A DNA stretch of 63,147 nucleotides, from the NCBI GenBank assembly GCA_002840275.1, contig PHAB01000024.1:1-63147 (forward strand), in the 5' to 3' direction. Shown piece by piece: positions 34,866-43,723 of the stretch. The notes under the pieces were generated by a model. The model was not told the origin of the DNA and searched no databases. It saw only the letters and a program-made list of their open reading frames with translations. The position numbers were made by a program, and so were the translations under genes. The DNA is from Firmicutes bacterium HGW-Firmicutes-14 (lineage in GTDB: Bacteria > Bacillota > Thermincolia > Thermincolales > UBA2595). Numbering within the stretch: the first letter of the stretch is position 1; each line of letters begins with the position of its first letter.

Positions 34866-35000
34866 TCAGCTATATGGGGCCATGCGGTCGAGGAGCTCTT
34901 TTACGGTTTTAAATGTTATGGCATGCTCTGACAGCCGCTTTCTTATTTCCCATGCCTTGCCGGCAATATATAGGCGGTCTCTGTATACCATTTCAATCAT
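34866..35000 (-). CDS. Minus-strand micro-protein of 44 residues
   Basis: The minus strand has AGGAGG (plus positions 35009-35014), eight bases and an ATG at 35000, opening a 44-residue frame. It begins MIEMVYRDRLYIAGKAWEI and ends LLDRMAPYS. It is basic and probably helical, and lies opposite the direction of its neighbours in an otherwise empty gap. I do not recognise the family. The consensus ribosome site at ideal spacing is the main support. Confidence 0.55.
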   Translation of the reverse strand: MIEMVYRDRLYIAGKAWEIRKRLSEHAITFKTVKELLDRMAPYS

Positions 35001-35070
35001 TTGCATCGCCTCCTGTGTGTGGTTTCTAGTCTATGCCGGGACAGGCAAATTTATTACCGTGGAGGATATA

Positions 35071-36300
35071 ATGAAGAAGTATTTCGCTGACCTGCATGTC
35101 CACATAGGACGGACAGGAAACGGAGCGCCGGTGAAGATAACCGCCTCACGGGACCTCACTGTTGCCAGCATACTGGAAGAATGCAGGTCCCGTAAAGGTA
35201 TAGACCTGGTAGGGATAATAGATGCTGCTTCCCCCAATGTCCAGGAAGACCTGTCTGTTCTCATTGACAGGGGCCTGCTGCAGGAAGCAGGGGGGGGAGG
35301 CCTCCGGTACAGGGATTCTGTTACCCTTATACCGGGTGGAGAGGTGGAAACCACTGACCGGGTGACAGGACCCGAGGGATTACCCAGAGACAGGAGTGCC
35401 CACTGTCTTTGTTACTTTCCGGACCTGGAGGGACTGAGGAAATTCACCCGGGAAATTTCGAAACCGGGCAGGGTAAAAAACCCCACCCTCAGTTCCCAGA
35501 AATGCAATATGCCGATGGGCCAGGTAGTTGAACTGGTACACGCATTGGGCGGGACTGCAATTCCGGCCCATGCCTTTACACCCCATAAGGGCCTGTACGG
35601 AAGTTGTGTAAAGAGTTTCAGGGACATAATGTCTCAGGCAGTGTGGGATATGATACCTGCAGTTGAGCTGGGACTCAGTTCCGATACCTATTATGCGGAT
35701 ATGATTTCTGAACTGGCGGACAAGACCTTTGTCAGCAATTCTGATGCCCATTCCCTTCCTAAAATAGGCAGGGAATACAATGTCATTAAGATGGAAGACC
35801 CCAATTACCGTGAATTCCTTATGGCCCTAAGGCGTGAGAAGGGAAGGGCAGTGACCGCCAATTATGGGTTTGACCCGAAACTGGGTAAGTATCACCGGAC
35901 TTTTTGCGAGGAATGTGGGACAACCGCTGATGCCAAACCCCCGGTCCCGGCCTGTACTACCTGTGGTATGAAGGCTGACGGCCGGAAAGTTGTGATGGGG
36001 GTATTGGACAGGATTTATGTTATCAGGGACAGGGACGGCACGAATCGGCCCGGCCACAGGCCATCCTATCACCACCAGATTCCCCTGCAGAACCTGCCCG
36101 GAATCGGAAAAAAGACCCTGGAAAAACTGCTCTCATCCCATACCGAGATGGATGTGCTGCACCGGCTGACAGCTGAAGAAATAGCCGGGTCTGCCGGGCC
36201 GCCGGCTGCGGAAATAATTCTCCTGGCCCGGGAAGGGCGGCTGGAAGTCAGCGCCGGCGGAGGGGGACATTACGGCAGGGTAGTGGGAAGAAAACAGTGA
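35071..36300 (+). CDS. Endonuclease Q-like PHP domain protein
   Basis: A 409-residue protein. The N-terminal PHP metal-binding domain begins YFADLHVHIGRT and includes the ELGLSSDTYYADMISEL and SNSDAHSLPKIG (Asp-His) motifs. A zinc finger CEECGTT...CTTCGM sits at about residues 283-308. A C-terminal helix-hairpin-helix (NLPGIGKKTLEKLL) follows. This is the endonuclease Q architecture, which nicks DNA 5' of deaminated bases. ATG 35071 is the start because GGAGG is five bases upstream; the open frame extending back to 34882 has no ribosome site. It probably acts in DNA repair. Confidence 0.85.
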   Translation: MKKYFADLHVHIGRTGNGAPVKITASRDLTVASILEECRSRKGIDLVGIIDAASPNVQEDLSVLIDRGLLQEAGGGGLRYRDSVTLIPGGEVETTDRVTGPEGLPRDRSAHCLCYFPDLEGLRKFTREISKPGRVKNPTLSSQKCNMPMGQVVELVHALGGTAIPAHAFTPHKGLYGSCVKSFRDIMSQAVWDMIPAVELGLSSDTYYADMISELADKTFVSNSDAHSLPKIGREYNVIKMEDPNYREFLMALRREKGRAVTANYGFDPKLGKYHRTFCEECGTTADAKPPVPACTTCGMKADGRKVVMGVLDRIYVIRDRDGTNRPGHRPSYHHQIPLQNLPGIGKKTLEKLLSSHTEMDVLHRLTAEEIAGSAGPPAAEIILLAREGRLEVSAGGGGHYGRVVGRKQ

Positions 36301-36332
36301 GGTAAAATAAGTGAAGTAAGTCATTGAGGTGA

Positions 36333-37016
36333 ATGGAAATGGGAGACAGCGGAGTCTTTTTGGCGGTGAATGCCTCGGGAGCGGTAAAGGCGGCTGAGGC
36401 GGGCAATGTGGTGGTAATAGTGGATGTCATAGATATGTCGACAACCCTTGAAGCTGCCCTGGATGCCGGAGCTTCCAATGTATTTGGCGCCGGACCGGAT
36501 AATTCCCGGGCACCTGTCAAGCTGGTGCCGGAGAAAATTGGCAGACAGGCGGGATTGACAGCGTTGAAGGAAAATACCGGGGTTGTTTTAATTTCCGAGC
36601 CGCGGGTGGGGACCGATGAAGAACGGAGAAGCCGGGCCGGCAGGGTTATCAAAGGTATTGAGGAAACAGGGGCTGTCATAGAAGCTGTTTATCCCAATAT
36701 TGGGGCTGAAACGGCCAAACTGGGTGATTTCACCGGTAAGGTGGTTGTTGCAGTGACCGATACCGGCGGTGTAGCTTTTGATGCCGCATATAATGCAGGA
36801 TCACCTGCCGTTATTACGGGGACTATCGCCCGGACCATGAAGAAGAAGGGAGCGGAACCGGCAAAAGCTGCAGCGAAAAGAGCGGTGGAAGCGGCTGCCC
36901 GGACCGGTACAGGTATATGTGTGGTTGCAGCCAGCGCCAATTCCCTGGAAGACCTGCTGGCTGCAGAATATATTATGAGGGAAATCATTGCCATGGGCTT
37001 TACGGCCCTGCGGTAA
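36333..37016 (+). CDS. ComB (2-phosphosulfolactate phosphatase)-like protein
   Basis: A 227-residue soluble protein. VVVIVDVIDMSTTLEAALDAGAS resembles the first strand-helix of ComB proteins, with the usual RAT-type segment changed to MST. The second half has VVVAVTDTGGVAFDAAYNAG and a regular Ala-rich helix. Because key residues of ComB are not all apparent, the true activity is uncertain. ATG 36333 follows GAGGTGA. It is the last gene before a terminator and the paired hairpin region. Confidence 0.6.
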   Translation: MEMGDSGVFLAVNASGAVKAAEAGNVVVIVDVIDMSTTLEAALDAGASNVFGAGPDNSRAPVKLVPEKIGRQAGLTALKENTGVVLISEPRVGTDEERRSRAGRVIKGIEETGAVIEAVYPNIGAETAKLGDFTGKVVVAVTDTGGVAFDAAYNAGSPAVITGTIARTMKKKGAEPAKAAAKRAVEAAARTGTGICVVAASANSLEDLLAAEYIMREIIAMGFTALR

Positions 37017-37042
37017 ATACATAGGCAACCGGATTTGACAAG

Positions 37043-37080
37043 AGAAGGCCCTTTGTAAGCTGGGGCCTTCTTTGTATTTT
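37043..37080 (+). terminator. Terminator after the ComB-like gene
   Basis: AGAAGGCCC (37043-37051) pairs with GGGCCTTCT (37063-37071), followed by a T-rich stretch. Confidence 0.85.
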
Positions 37081-37092
37081 GTCTTTAAAGCA

Positions 37093-37210
37093 GGAAGGGC
37101 ATCTATATCCCTCCAAGACGGCTACAACTCAGCTTGTTACCCAATCGCGCTTACGCACGATTGGACAAGCGGACGTCAGACTCGTCTTGGAGGGATATAG
37201 ATGCCCTTCC
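37093..37210 (+). repeat. Long hairpin element A, perfect 28-bp arms
   Basis: Positions 37093-37120 are the exact reverse complement of 37183-37210. The 62-base interior can fold further: GCTTGT with ACAAGC and CCAATCG with CGATTGG. Its last 21 bases (37162-37182) are identical, in reverse complement, to 37374-37394 in element B. TTAAAGCA precedes the left arm. No protein is encoded; short open frames here are incidental. Confidence 0.85.
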
Positions 37211-37227
37211 TTGAAATCAACTACACA

Positions 37228-37260
37228 AAGAGTCCCCAGCTTTGCGGAGGGGCTTTTCTT
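37228..37260 (+). terminator. Terminator-like hairpin between elements A and B
   Basis: AGTCCCC (37231-37237) pairs with GGGGCT (37249-37254) with one bulged base, followed by CTTTTCTT. It lies in the 135-base spacer between the two long hairpins. The rest of the spacer shows nothing recognisable. Confidence 0.55.
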
Positions 37261-37345
37261 GTATAACGAAAACCAACCTAAAGGGGCAATCCTTGGGTAT
37301 TTCCGCAAAACTTTAAAAAGGGTGCCTGCCGGATTTAAAAACGTA

Positions 37346-37432
37346 GGAATGGCGGGTATGTCCTTCCATGATGAGTCTGACGTCCGCTTGTCCATGAGCG
37401 CAGCCATCTTGGAAGGACATACCCGCCATTCC
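37346..37432 (-). repeat. Long hairpin element B, inverted relative of A
   Basis: Arms 37346-37373 and 37405-37432 pair at 27 of 28 positions around a 31-base loop. Against element A the arms differ at eight positions, and seven of those differences are matched on both arms, so pairing is kept. The loop holds the shared 21-base segment in opposite orientation. TGCTTTAA follows the right arm, mirroring the TTAAAGCA before element A. Confidence 0.85.
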
Positions 37433-37526
37433 TGCTTTAAGTTAATAAGGTTCCCTTTTTTTATTTCTTGCATATTCCGGACAGCCCGGCCATAAATTTT
37501 TATATAAAAGGAAAGGAGGGGAAGAA

Positions 37527-38159
37527 ATGCGCTTCTGGGTCAAACAGGTTGTGAAAGAATACCTGAAACAAAAATGGTATCTCATTCTTTTCGTAACTGT
37601 ATTTTTATGTATGGGGGTCTTTTTCGGCGCGACGGCTGCAAAGGTAATAAGCACTGACCAGGCAGACCACCTGTCAGCCTATTTGCATGGTTTCCTGGAC
37701 AAGGTATCCTCGACCCCGGTAAGTGAACAATCCTATTTAAGGCAGACGGTGTTCAACAACCTGTATATCCTGATTGCCATTTATGTGCTTGGCCTTACGG
37801 TTGTGGGGATACCCGCTGTGCTGGCGGCTGTATTCACCAGGGGGTTTATCCTGGGATTTACCATCGGTTTTCTTGTGCGGGAAATGGCTTTCAAGGGTTT
37901 CCTGTTTGCCCTGGTTTCTATCCTCCCTCATAATATATTAGTAATCCCGGCGGTGATAGCAGGCGGGGTTGCAGCCCTGTCATTTTCAGGTCTCATGGTA
38001 AAAAGACGGTTCAGGTCTGGAAATGCATCGATTACCGGATATCTGGGAATCTATACTGCGGCTATGATAATCCTTTGCCTGGTAACAGGCGCCGCAGGCC
38101 TTGTTGAGACATATATTACACCTGTATTTATCAAGACTGCTGCAACATATATCATTTAA
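37527..38159 (+). CDS. spoIIM: Stage II sporulation protein M
   Basis: SpoIIM is a membrane protein of the SpoIID-SpoIIP-SpoIIM engulfment complex. The 210-residue protein has about five membrane segments, the first at residues 16-38 (WYLILFVTVFLCMGVFFGA), and the family-typical VLAAVFTRGFILGFTIGFLV and LFALVSILPHNILVIPAV blocks. ATG 37527 has AAAGGAGGGG upstream. The partner SpoIIP lies 33 kb away in this window. Its position ahead of xerD and the spoIIA operon matches Bacillus and clostridial gene order. Confidence 0.93.
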   Translation: MRFWVKQVVKEYLKQKWYLILFVTVFLCMGVFFGATAAKVISTDQADHLSAYLHGFLDKVSSTPVSEQSYLRQTVFNNLYILIAIYVLGLTVVGIPAVLAAVFTRGFILGFTIGFLVREMAFKGFLFALVSILPHNILVIPAVIAGGVAALSFSGLMVKRRFRSGNASITGYLGIYTAAMIILCLVTGAAGLVETYITPVFIKTAATYII

Positions 38160-38173
38160 ATATTACATATTCA

Positions 38174-38201
38174 TTGTTACAGGGGGAAAACTTTTTATAA
38201 A
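38174..38201 (+). promoter_or_regulatory. Candidate sigma-A promoter for adhE
   Basis: TTGTTA (38174-38179), a 16-base spacer and TATAAA (38196-38201), about 70 bases before adhE. No Rex-type operator was seen. Confidence 0.45.
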
Positions 38202-38271
38202 CCGGTGGAAACCGGAACTGCTAGAAAAGCGGACAAGCAATACAAATCGATAGGTAACCGGAGGTTGGTTT

Positions 38272-40977
38272 ATGAGCAACAGGAACGGAGACAGCAGCAT
38301 CAAAGAACATGTGGATTCCCAGGTCAAACGTGCTTCCAGGGCGGCCGAGGACTTTTTGGGATACGGCCAGGAGCAGGTGGACCGGATTGTCAGGGCTATG
38401 GCCCTGGCCGGCCTGGACAGGCATATGGAACTGGCTAAAATGGCCGTTGAAGAAACGGGACGCGGGATCTATGAGGATAAGATAACCAAAAACATGTTTG
38501 CCACCGAATCGGTATACTACAGTATCAAGTACCACAAGACAGTAGGGATCATCCATGAGAACCGGGAGGAAGATTACCTGGAGGTGGCCGAACCTGTAGG
38601 GGTCATTGCCGGTGTGACACCGGTGACCAACCCGACTTCTACCACCCTGTTCAAGTGCCTTATCTCAATCAAGACCAGGAACCCGATAATCTTCGGATTT
38701 CACCCGGGGGCGCAGATGTGCAGTGCTGCTGCAGCGGAGACCATGCTTAAGGCAGCAGTTGAAGCCGGGGCCCCGGAGAACTGCATATCCTGGATAGACA
38801 ACCCTTCCCTGGAAGCGACTCAATACCTGATGGCCCACCCGGGAGTTGCCACAATCCTGGCCACAGGAGGGTCTTCAATGGTGAAGGCTGCCTACAGCAC
38901 AGGGAAACCCGCCCTTGGTGTCGGGCCGGGGAATGTCCCCTGCTATATAGAGAAGACGGCTGATATAGAGAGGGCTGTGACCGACCTGATCCTGAGCAAG
39001 ACTTTTGACAACGGGATGATCTGTGCTTCAGAGCAGGCAGTCATTATCGACAGGGAAATAGCAGAACAGGCAGTTGCCCGGATGAAGGAATACGGGTGTT
39101 ATTTCCTTAGCCGGGAGGAGGTAAAGCTACTGGAATCCATGTCCACCTGCGGGGAAAAGTGTTCTCTGAATGCGGATATAGTAGGACGCCCGGCTGCCAC
39201 AATAGCTGAAATGGCCGGGTTTGCTGTAGCACCTGATACGAAAATTCTGGTGGCTGAACTGGGGGGAATAGGACCTGATTACCCCTTATCCAGGGAAAAA
39301 CTAAGCCCAATCCTTGCCTTCTACGTTGTGGATGGTTATGAGGAAGGCATCAGGAAGAGCGGGCAGATGGTGGAATTCGGCGGGCTTGGCCATTCAGCTG
39401 TAATCCATTCAGCGGACGAGAGGGTTATCAGGGAATTTTCGGAGCGCATCAGGGTAGGGAGGATCATAGTCAATGCCCCCGCAACCCATGGGGCCATTGG
39501 AGAATTATACAATAATAACATGCCATCCCTGACCCTGGGCTGTGGTTCGATGGGGCATAATTCCACCACATCAAATGTCAGCGCCATGAATCTTATAAAT
39601 GTGAAGAGGGTCGCCAAACGCAGGGTGAAGATGCAGTGGTTCAAAGTACCGGAAAGAATATATTTTGAATCCGGGAGCATACAGTACCTTTCCAAGATAC
39701 CCAGTGTCAAAAAGGCAGTAATTGTTTGCGATCCGGCAATGACAGAACTGGGTTACCTGGACAAGGTCCTGTACCACCTGCAGAACCGGCCGGACCATGT
39801 GGTCATAGACGTGTTTTCCGGTGTGGAACCCGACCCGTCATACGAAACCGTCAAAAAGGGCGCCCTGATGATGAGACAATTCAAGCCTGACACCATAATA
39901 GCCCTTGGCGGGGGCTCAGCCATAGATGCAGCGAAGGCCATGTGGCTGTTTTACGAACACCCGGACGTGGAATTTGAGTTTCTCAAGCTAAAATTCCTTG
40001 ACATAAGGAAAAGGACATATAAATACCCCAAAATGGGACGCTGTGCCAGGTTTGTGGCCATTCCGACCACCAGCGGCACAGGGTCGGAAGTCACGGCATT
40101 TGCAGTTATAACAGATAAAGGTGAGGATATCAAATATCCCCTGGCGGACTATGAACTTACCCCTGATGTGGCCATCATAGATGTCGATTTTGTCATGAGC
40201 ATGCCGCAGTCAGTCACGGCAGATACCGGGATAGATGTCCTCACCCACGCTGTTGAGGCGTATGTTTCCGTTATGGCTTCAGACTATACTGATGCCCTTG
40301 CCCTGAAGGCTGTGGAACTGGTATTCAGATACCTTCCCAGGGCATATGAAAACAGTGGTGACATCGAGGCAAGGGAAAAAATGCATAATGCCTCATGTAT
40401 TGCAGGAATGGCTTTTACAAACGCCTTTCTGGGAATCAACCACAGCCTGGCCCACAAGTTGGGCGGTGAGTTCCGTATCCCGCACGGCAGGGCAAATGGT
40501 GTGCTGTTGCCATATGTCATAAATTACAATTCCAGCCGGCCGTCAAAATTTGCCTCATGGCCCAAGTATGAACATTTCATTGCTCCTGAGAAGTACAGGC
40601 AGATTGCCCAATACCTGGGGCTGCCGGCAGGGACTGCCGCGGAGGGGGCGGCCAGCCTGATTGACTCTGTATCCGGGCTCCTGGCCAGGCTCAGGATGCC
40701 CCGGACAATTGCGGACTATGGTATAGATGAGGCGGATTTCCTGGAAAAACTGCCTCTGCTGGCAGAAAAGGCTTTTGCAGACCAGTCAACCATATCTAAT
40801 CCCCGTATGCCCCTGATATCCGAACTCCAGGAAATTTACCGGCAGGCATATTACGGTCATTTTGATTTACCTGAGGTCCGGGAAGGTGAGAGGGTAAAGA
40901 CAGACAAAATTCATTATCACAAAGGCGGGGAAGAGACCTGGAACGAGGAGACAGGAGAGCCTCAGGCAATCCATTGA
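38272..40977 (+). CDS. adhE: Bifunctional acetaldehyde-CoA/alcohol dehydrogenase
   Basis: A 901-residue fermentative enzyme that reduces acetyl-CoA (or acyl-CoA) to the aldehyde and then the alcohol, regenerating NAD+. The N-terminal aldehyde dehydrogenase half has the catalytic cysteine in DNGMICASEQAV (about residue 247). The C-terminal iron alcohol dehydrogenase half starts near residue 455, with GGGSAIDAAKA, PTTSGTGSEVTAFA and the iron ligands in GINHSLAHKLG and FRIPHGRANG. Length is near normal. ATG 38272 follows CCGGAGG. AdhE normally forms spirosomes. Confidence 0.96.
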   Translation: MSNRNGDSSIKEHVDSQVKRASRAAEDFLGYGQEQVDRIVRAMALAGLDRHMELAKMAVEETGRGIYEDKITKNMFATESVYYSIKYHKTVGIIHENREEDYLEVAEPVGVIAGVTPVTNPTSTTLFKCLISIKTRNPIIFGFHPGAQMCSAAAAETMLKAAVEAGAPENCISWIDNPSLEATQYLMAHPGVATILATGGSSMVKAAYSTGKPALGVGPGNVPCYIEKTADIERAVTDLILSKTFDNGMICASEQAVIIDREIAEQAVARMKEYGCYFLSREEVKLLESMSTCGEKCSLNADIVGRPAATIAEMAGFAVAPDTKILVAELGGIGPDYPLSREKLSPILAFYVVDGYEEGIRKSGQMVEFGGLGHSAVIHSADERVIREFSERIRVGRIIVNAPATHGAIGELYNNNMPSLTLGCGSMGHNSTTSNVSAMNLINVKRVAKRRVKMQWFKVPERIYFESGSIQYLSKIPSVKKAVIVCDPAMTELGYLDKVLYHLQNRPDHVVIDVFSGVEPDPSYETVKKGALMMRQFKPDTIIALGGGSAIDAAKAMWLFYEHPDVEFEFLKLKFLDIRKRTYKYPKMGRCARFVAIPTTSGTGSEVTAFAVITDKGEDIKYPLADYELTPDVAIIDVDFVMSMPQSVTADTGIDVLTHAVEAYVSVMASDYTDALALKAVELVFRYLPRAYENSGDIEAREKMHNASCIAGMAFTNAFLGINHSLAHKLGGEFRIPHGRANGVLLPYVINYNSSRPSKFASWPKYEHFIAPEKYRQIAQYLGLPAGTAAEGAASLIDSVSGLLARLRMPRTIADYGIDEADFLEKLPLLAEKAFADQSTISNPRMPLISELQEIYRQAYYGHFDLPEVREGERVKTDKIHYHKGGEETWNEETGEPQAIH

Positions 40978-40981
40978 TGCA

Positions 40982-41027
40982 GGTTTTAACATGGTTAAAA
41001 CCCGGCAGTAATACTACAAGTGTAGTA
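40982..41027 (+). promoter_or_regulatory. Two inverted repeats between adhE and ald
   Basis: GGTTTTAAC (40982-40990) pairs with GTTAAAACC (40994-41002). Then TACTACA (41012-41018) and TGTAGTA (41021-41027) form a 16-base dyad. The first may end adhE transcripts weakly, since no T run follows. The second looks like an operator for ald. Both calls are tentative. Confidence 0.45.
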
Positions 41028-41137
41028 AAAATTTAAGTTAATATGAAAAATATAGAAGGATAAGTACAAAAGGCGGCGAATAATGTGACAAATCACTGAA
41101 AATTAATAAGATACTTAAAGTCGAGGAGGGAACAGCC

Positions 41138-42277
41138 TTGATCATCGGAGTCCTCCGGGAAATCAAGAATAATGAAAACCGGGTTGCCCTAACGCCCCCC
41201 GGTGTCCATGCCTTAAAAAAAGAGGGTCACAGGGTTCTGGTCGAAACCACCGCGGGCAGGGGAAGCGGCCTGGAGGACGAGGATTATACATCCATGGGCG
41301 CTGAAATAACCGACAGTGCCGAACAGATTTTCCGGGAAGCCGAGTTGGTCCTCAAGGTTAAGGAACCCCTTCCGTCTGAGTACAATATGCTCAGGGATTA
41401 TCAGATTATTTTCACTTACCTGCACCTGGCCATGGAGAAGGAATTGACAAGGGTCCTGCTGGACAAGAAGATTACGGCAGTGGCTTATGAGACAATTCAA
41501 CTGGATGACGGCAGACTGCCCCTGCTTATCCCCATGAGTGAAATTGCGGGGAAAATGGCTGTACAGATTGGCGCCCATTACCTGGAAGAGCCCCAGGGGG
41601 GGCGCGGAGTCCTTTTAGGAGGAACACCCGGTGTCCCTCCGGCCAATGTGGTTATAATCGGGGCTGGCACTTCAGGGACAAATGCGGCCAGGGTGGCCCT
41701 CGGTATGGGGGCCAATGTTATCCTGCTGGACATAAATATAGACCGGTTGAGGTATGTTGATGAAACCTTTGGCGGCAGGGTACAGACAATGGCATCCAAC
41801 CCGTACAATATTGCCAGGGCAGTTGAAACAGCTGACTTGCTGATTGGTGCAGTACTCATCACCGGAGCAAAAGCCCCTGTTCTGGTCAGTGAAGACATGG
41901 TGAAGACAATGAAACCGGGATCGGTAATCATTGACCTGGCTGTGGACCAGGGAGGATGTATTGCCACTATTGACCGGATTACCACTCACAGCAATCCTGT
42001 TTACATCAAGCATGGGGTTATCCATTATGCGGTAGGCAACATGCCAGGGGCTGTGCCTTTTTCATCCACTTTTGCCCTGACAAATGCGACTCTGCCCTAT
42101 GTGCTCGATATTTCCCGGTTTGGGTACAGGGTGGCAGCCATGAAGAACAGGGCCCTGGCTCAGGGGTATAATGTATGTAAGGGCCAGATAACTTACGAAG
42201 CCGTGGCTGAAGCCCATGGCCTGCCGTACCAGCCTCTCGAGGACGTCCTGGAACTGAAAAAATTCCTGAAAATGTAA
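41138..42277 (+). CDS. ald: Alanine dehydrogenase
   Basis: A 379-residue NAD-dependent enzyme converting L-alanine to pyruvate and ammonia. IIGVLREIKNNENRVALTP opens it. The Rossmann loop VVIIGAGTSGTNAARVALGMGA (about residue 171) and IDLAVDQGGC are characteristic. In spore formers it supports sporulation and L-alanine metabolism. The TTG 41138 start has GAGGAGG upstream. A strong 14-base-pair hairpin follows the gene. Confidence 0.96.
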   Translation: MIIGVLREIKNNENRVALTPPGVHALKKEGHRVLVETTAGRGSGLEDEDYTSMGAEITDSAEQIFREAELVLKVKEPLPSEYNMLRDYQIIFTYLHLAMEKELTRVLLDKKITAVAYETIQLDDGRLPLLIPMSEIAGKMAVQIGAHYLEEPQGGRGVLLGGTPGVPPANVVIIGAGTSGTNAARVALGMGANVILLDINIDRLRYVDETFGGRVQTMASNPYNIARAVETADLLIGAVLITGAKAPVLVSEDMVKTMKPGSVIIDLAVDQGGCIATIDRITTHSNPVYIKHGVIHYAVGNMPGAVPFSSTFALTNATLPYVLDISRFGYRVAAMKNRALAQGYNVCKGQITYEAVAEAHGLPYQPLEDVLELKKFLKM

Positions 42278-42283
42278 CAAGTT

Positions 42284-42317
42284 ACAAGGGTGCTGACTCA
42301 GCGGTCAGCACCCTTGT
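42284..42317 (+). terminator. Strong hairpin after ald
   Basis: ACAAGGGTGCTGAC (42284-42297) pairs perfectly with GTCAGCACCCTTGT (42304-42317) around TCAGCG. No proper T run follows, so termination may be partial; the hairpin also protects the 3' end. Confidence 0.75.
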
Positions 42318-42389
42318 AATATCATGTTCTATTATAAGGATTTTTGTCATAAATATGTTAATAAGCAGTCGCGAAAACGGGGTGGTGGA

Positions 42390-42662
42390 ATGTTAGTAAT
42401 ACTGAGGGACCGGACCAGGAAAAGGATAACCCTGGGGATCAGGGTGCTGGCAACCCTGTTTATCGCCTCCCTTGTAATCAGCCACTTGATTAATATGTAT
42501 AATGGGAAAGATCCTATCAGGGAAGGATGGCTCAGAGAAGACCGCCCGAGCGGAAATCCCATGAGGGTGGAAATCAGTGAACAGACAGTTAAAAAAGAGG
42601 ACCCCAGCATCCTGGACCGGTTTGTGGTAAAGCTCAGAGATTTTTACCGGATAGACCCCTGA
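42390..42662 (+). CDS. DUF4227 (YqzK-like) small membrane protein
   Basis: A 90-residue protein with one N-terminal membrane helix (about residues 15-37) and a polar tail. Its size and place directly before xerD and the deoB-punA-spoIIA string match YqzK of Bacillus. Function is unknown. The start is ATG 42390, with GGGGTGG upstream; an in-frame start at 42324 has no support. Confidence 0.75.
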   Translation: MLVILRDRTRKRITLGIRVLATLFIASLVISHLINMYNGKDPIREGWLREDRPSGNPMRVEISEQTVKKEDPSILDRFVVKLRDFYRIDP

Positions 42663-42695
42663 AAAAAGGATTTCCATGGTTTATTGTGGAAATAG

Positions 42696-42722
42696 AGAGT
42701 AGTCTGGGCTACTCTTCTTTGT
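42696..42722 (+). terminator. Terminator after the DUF4227 gene
   Basis: AGAGTAG (42696-42702) pairs with CTACTCT (42709-42715), loop TCTGGG, followed by TCTTTGTTT. Confidence 0.75.
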
Positions 42723-42752
42723 TTGGTAAATTTATAAAGTGAGGTAAAAAAA

Positions 42753-43640
42753 ATGAAAAGCCTGGTAAAAGAATTTATCAACTATCTGGCTGTTGAACGC
42801 GGGCTTGCAGATAATACCCTTGATTCATACAACCGTGATCTTAAACAGTTTCTCGGGTTCCTGGAAAAAGAAAAAGTAGAGGATGTCCAGAAAGCCACAA
42901 GGAACATAATAATGTCTTACCTGCTCTTTTTACAGAAGAGGGGGCGGGCCACGGCGACGGTATCCAGGCACCTGGCTGCTCTTAAGTCATTTTACCACTT
43001 CCTGTTAAGGGAAAGATATATCGAAAAGGATCCTACCCTAAACCTGGAATCCCCCAAACTGGAAAAAAAGCTTCCCCGTGTGCTGACCATCAATGAGGTG
43101 GAAATGCTTCTCAATCAGCCAAAGGGCAGCGACCCGGCCGGTCTGCGGGACAAAGCCATGCTGGAACTGCTGTATGCGACAGGTATCAGGGTGAGTGAAC
43201 TGATTTCCCTGGATGTGAGCCATATAAACCTTGAAATGGGGTATATAAGGTGTTTCGGGAAAGGGGCAAAAGAACGAATCGTCCCGGTAGGCAGTTATGC
43301 CAGGAAGTGTGTGAGCGAATATTTGCAGAGGGGCAGAGTCAAACTAATCAAAAACAAGTCCGAACAGGCTCTCTTTGTCAACCAGCATGGGAAAAGGCTG
43401 ACCCGCCAGGGGTTCTGGAAGATAATTAAGAAATATGCCATAAAGGCAGGGATATCAAAAGAAATAACCCCACACACCCTGAGGCATTCCTTTGCCACCC
43501 ACCTGCTGGAAAACGGGGCAGACCTGCGCTCTGTCCAGGAGATGCTCGGCCATGCCGATATTACCACTACCCAGATATATACACATCTGACCAAAGGCCG
43601 GTTGAAGGAGGTCTATGCCAAGAGCCATCCCAGGGCCTGA
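42753..43640 (+). CDS. xerD: Site-specific tyrosine recombinase XerD
   Basis: A 295-residue recombinase that, with XerC, resolves chromosome dimers at dif. The SAM-like N-terminal domain begins [19 protein letters not shown]. Catalytic residues are R in [12 protein letters not shown] in FGKGAKER, the [10 protein letters not shown] box, H in [12 protein letters not shown] and the nucleophilic tyrosine in that last motif. Position ahead of deoB-punA-pdp-dacF-spoIIA supports XerD rather than a phage integrase. ATG 42753 follows GAGG. Confidence 0.93.
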   Translation: MKSLVKEFINYLAVERGLADNTLDSYNRDLKQFLGFLEKEKVEDVQKATRNIIMSYLLFLQKRGRATATVSRHLAALKSFYHFLLRERYIEKDPTLNLESPKLEKKLPRVLTINEVEMLLNQPKGSDPAGLRDKAMLELLYATGIRVSELISLDVSHINLEMGYIRCFGKGAKERIVPVGSYARKCVSEYLQRGRVKLIKNKSEQALFVNQHGKRLTRQGFWKIIKKYAIKAGISKEITPHTLRHSFATHLLENGADLRSVQEMLGHADITTTQIYTHLTKGRLKEVYAKSHPRA

Positions 43641-43723
43641 CAGTATTGTGTAACAATATCATATAGCAGTAACATATAAGCAGTATCATGCAGCAGTGTC
43701 ACGGAGCAGAAGGAGCTGTTTTT

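Noticed and set aside
37093-37432. attC-like recombination sites served by the integrase at 62 kb
   Set aside because: The elements lie 25 kb away, lack the RYYYAAC/GTTRRRY core pattern, and no cassette structure exists; a mobile or RNA element fits better.
37079-37495. Open frames of about 114-138 residues on both strands across the paired hairpins
   Set aside because: Frames run through exact inverted repeats on both strands, have no ribosome site, and the DNA pattern is explained by hairpins A and B.
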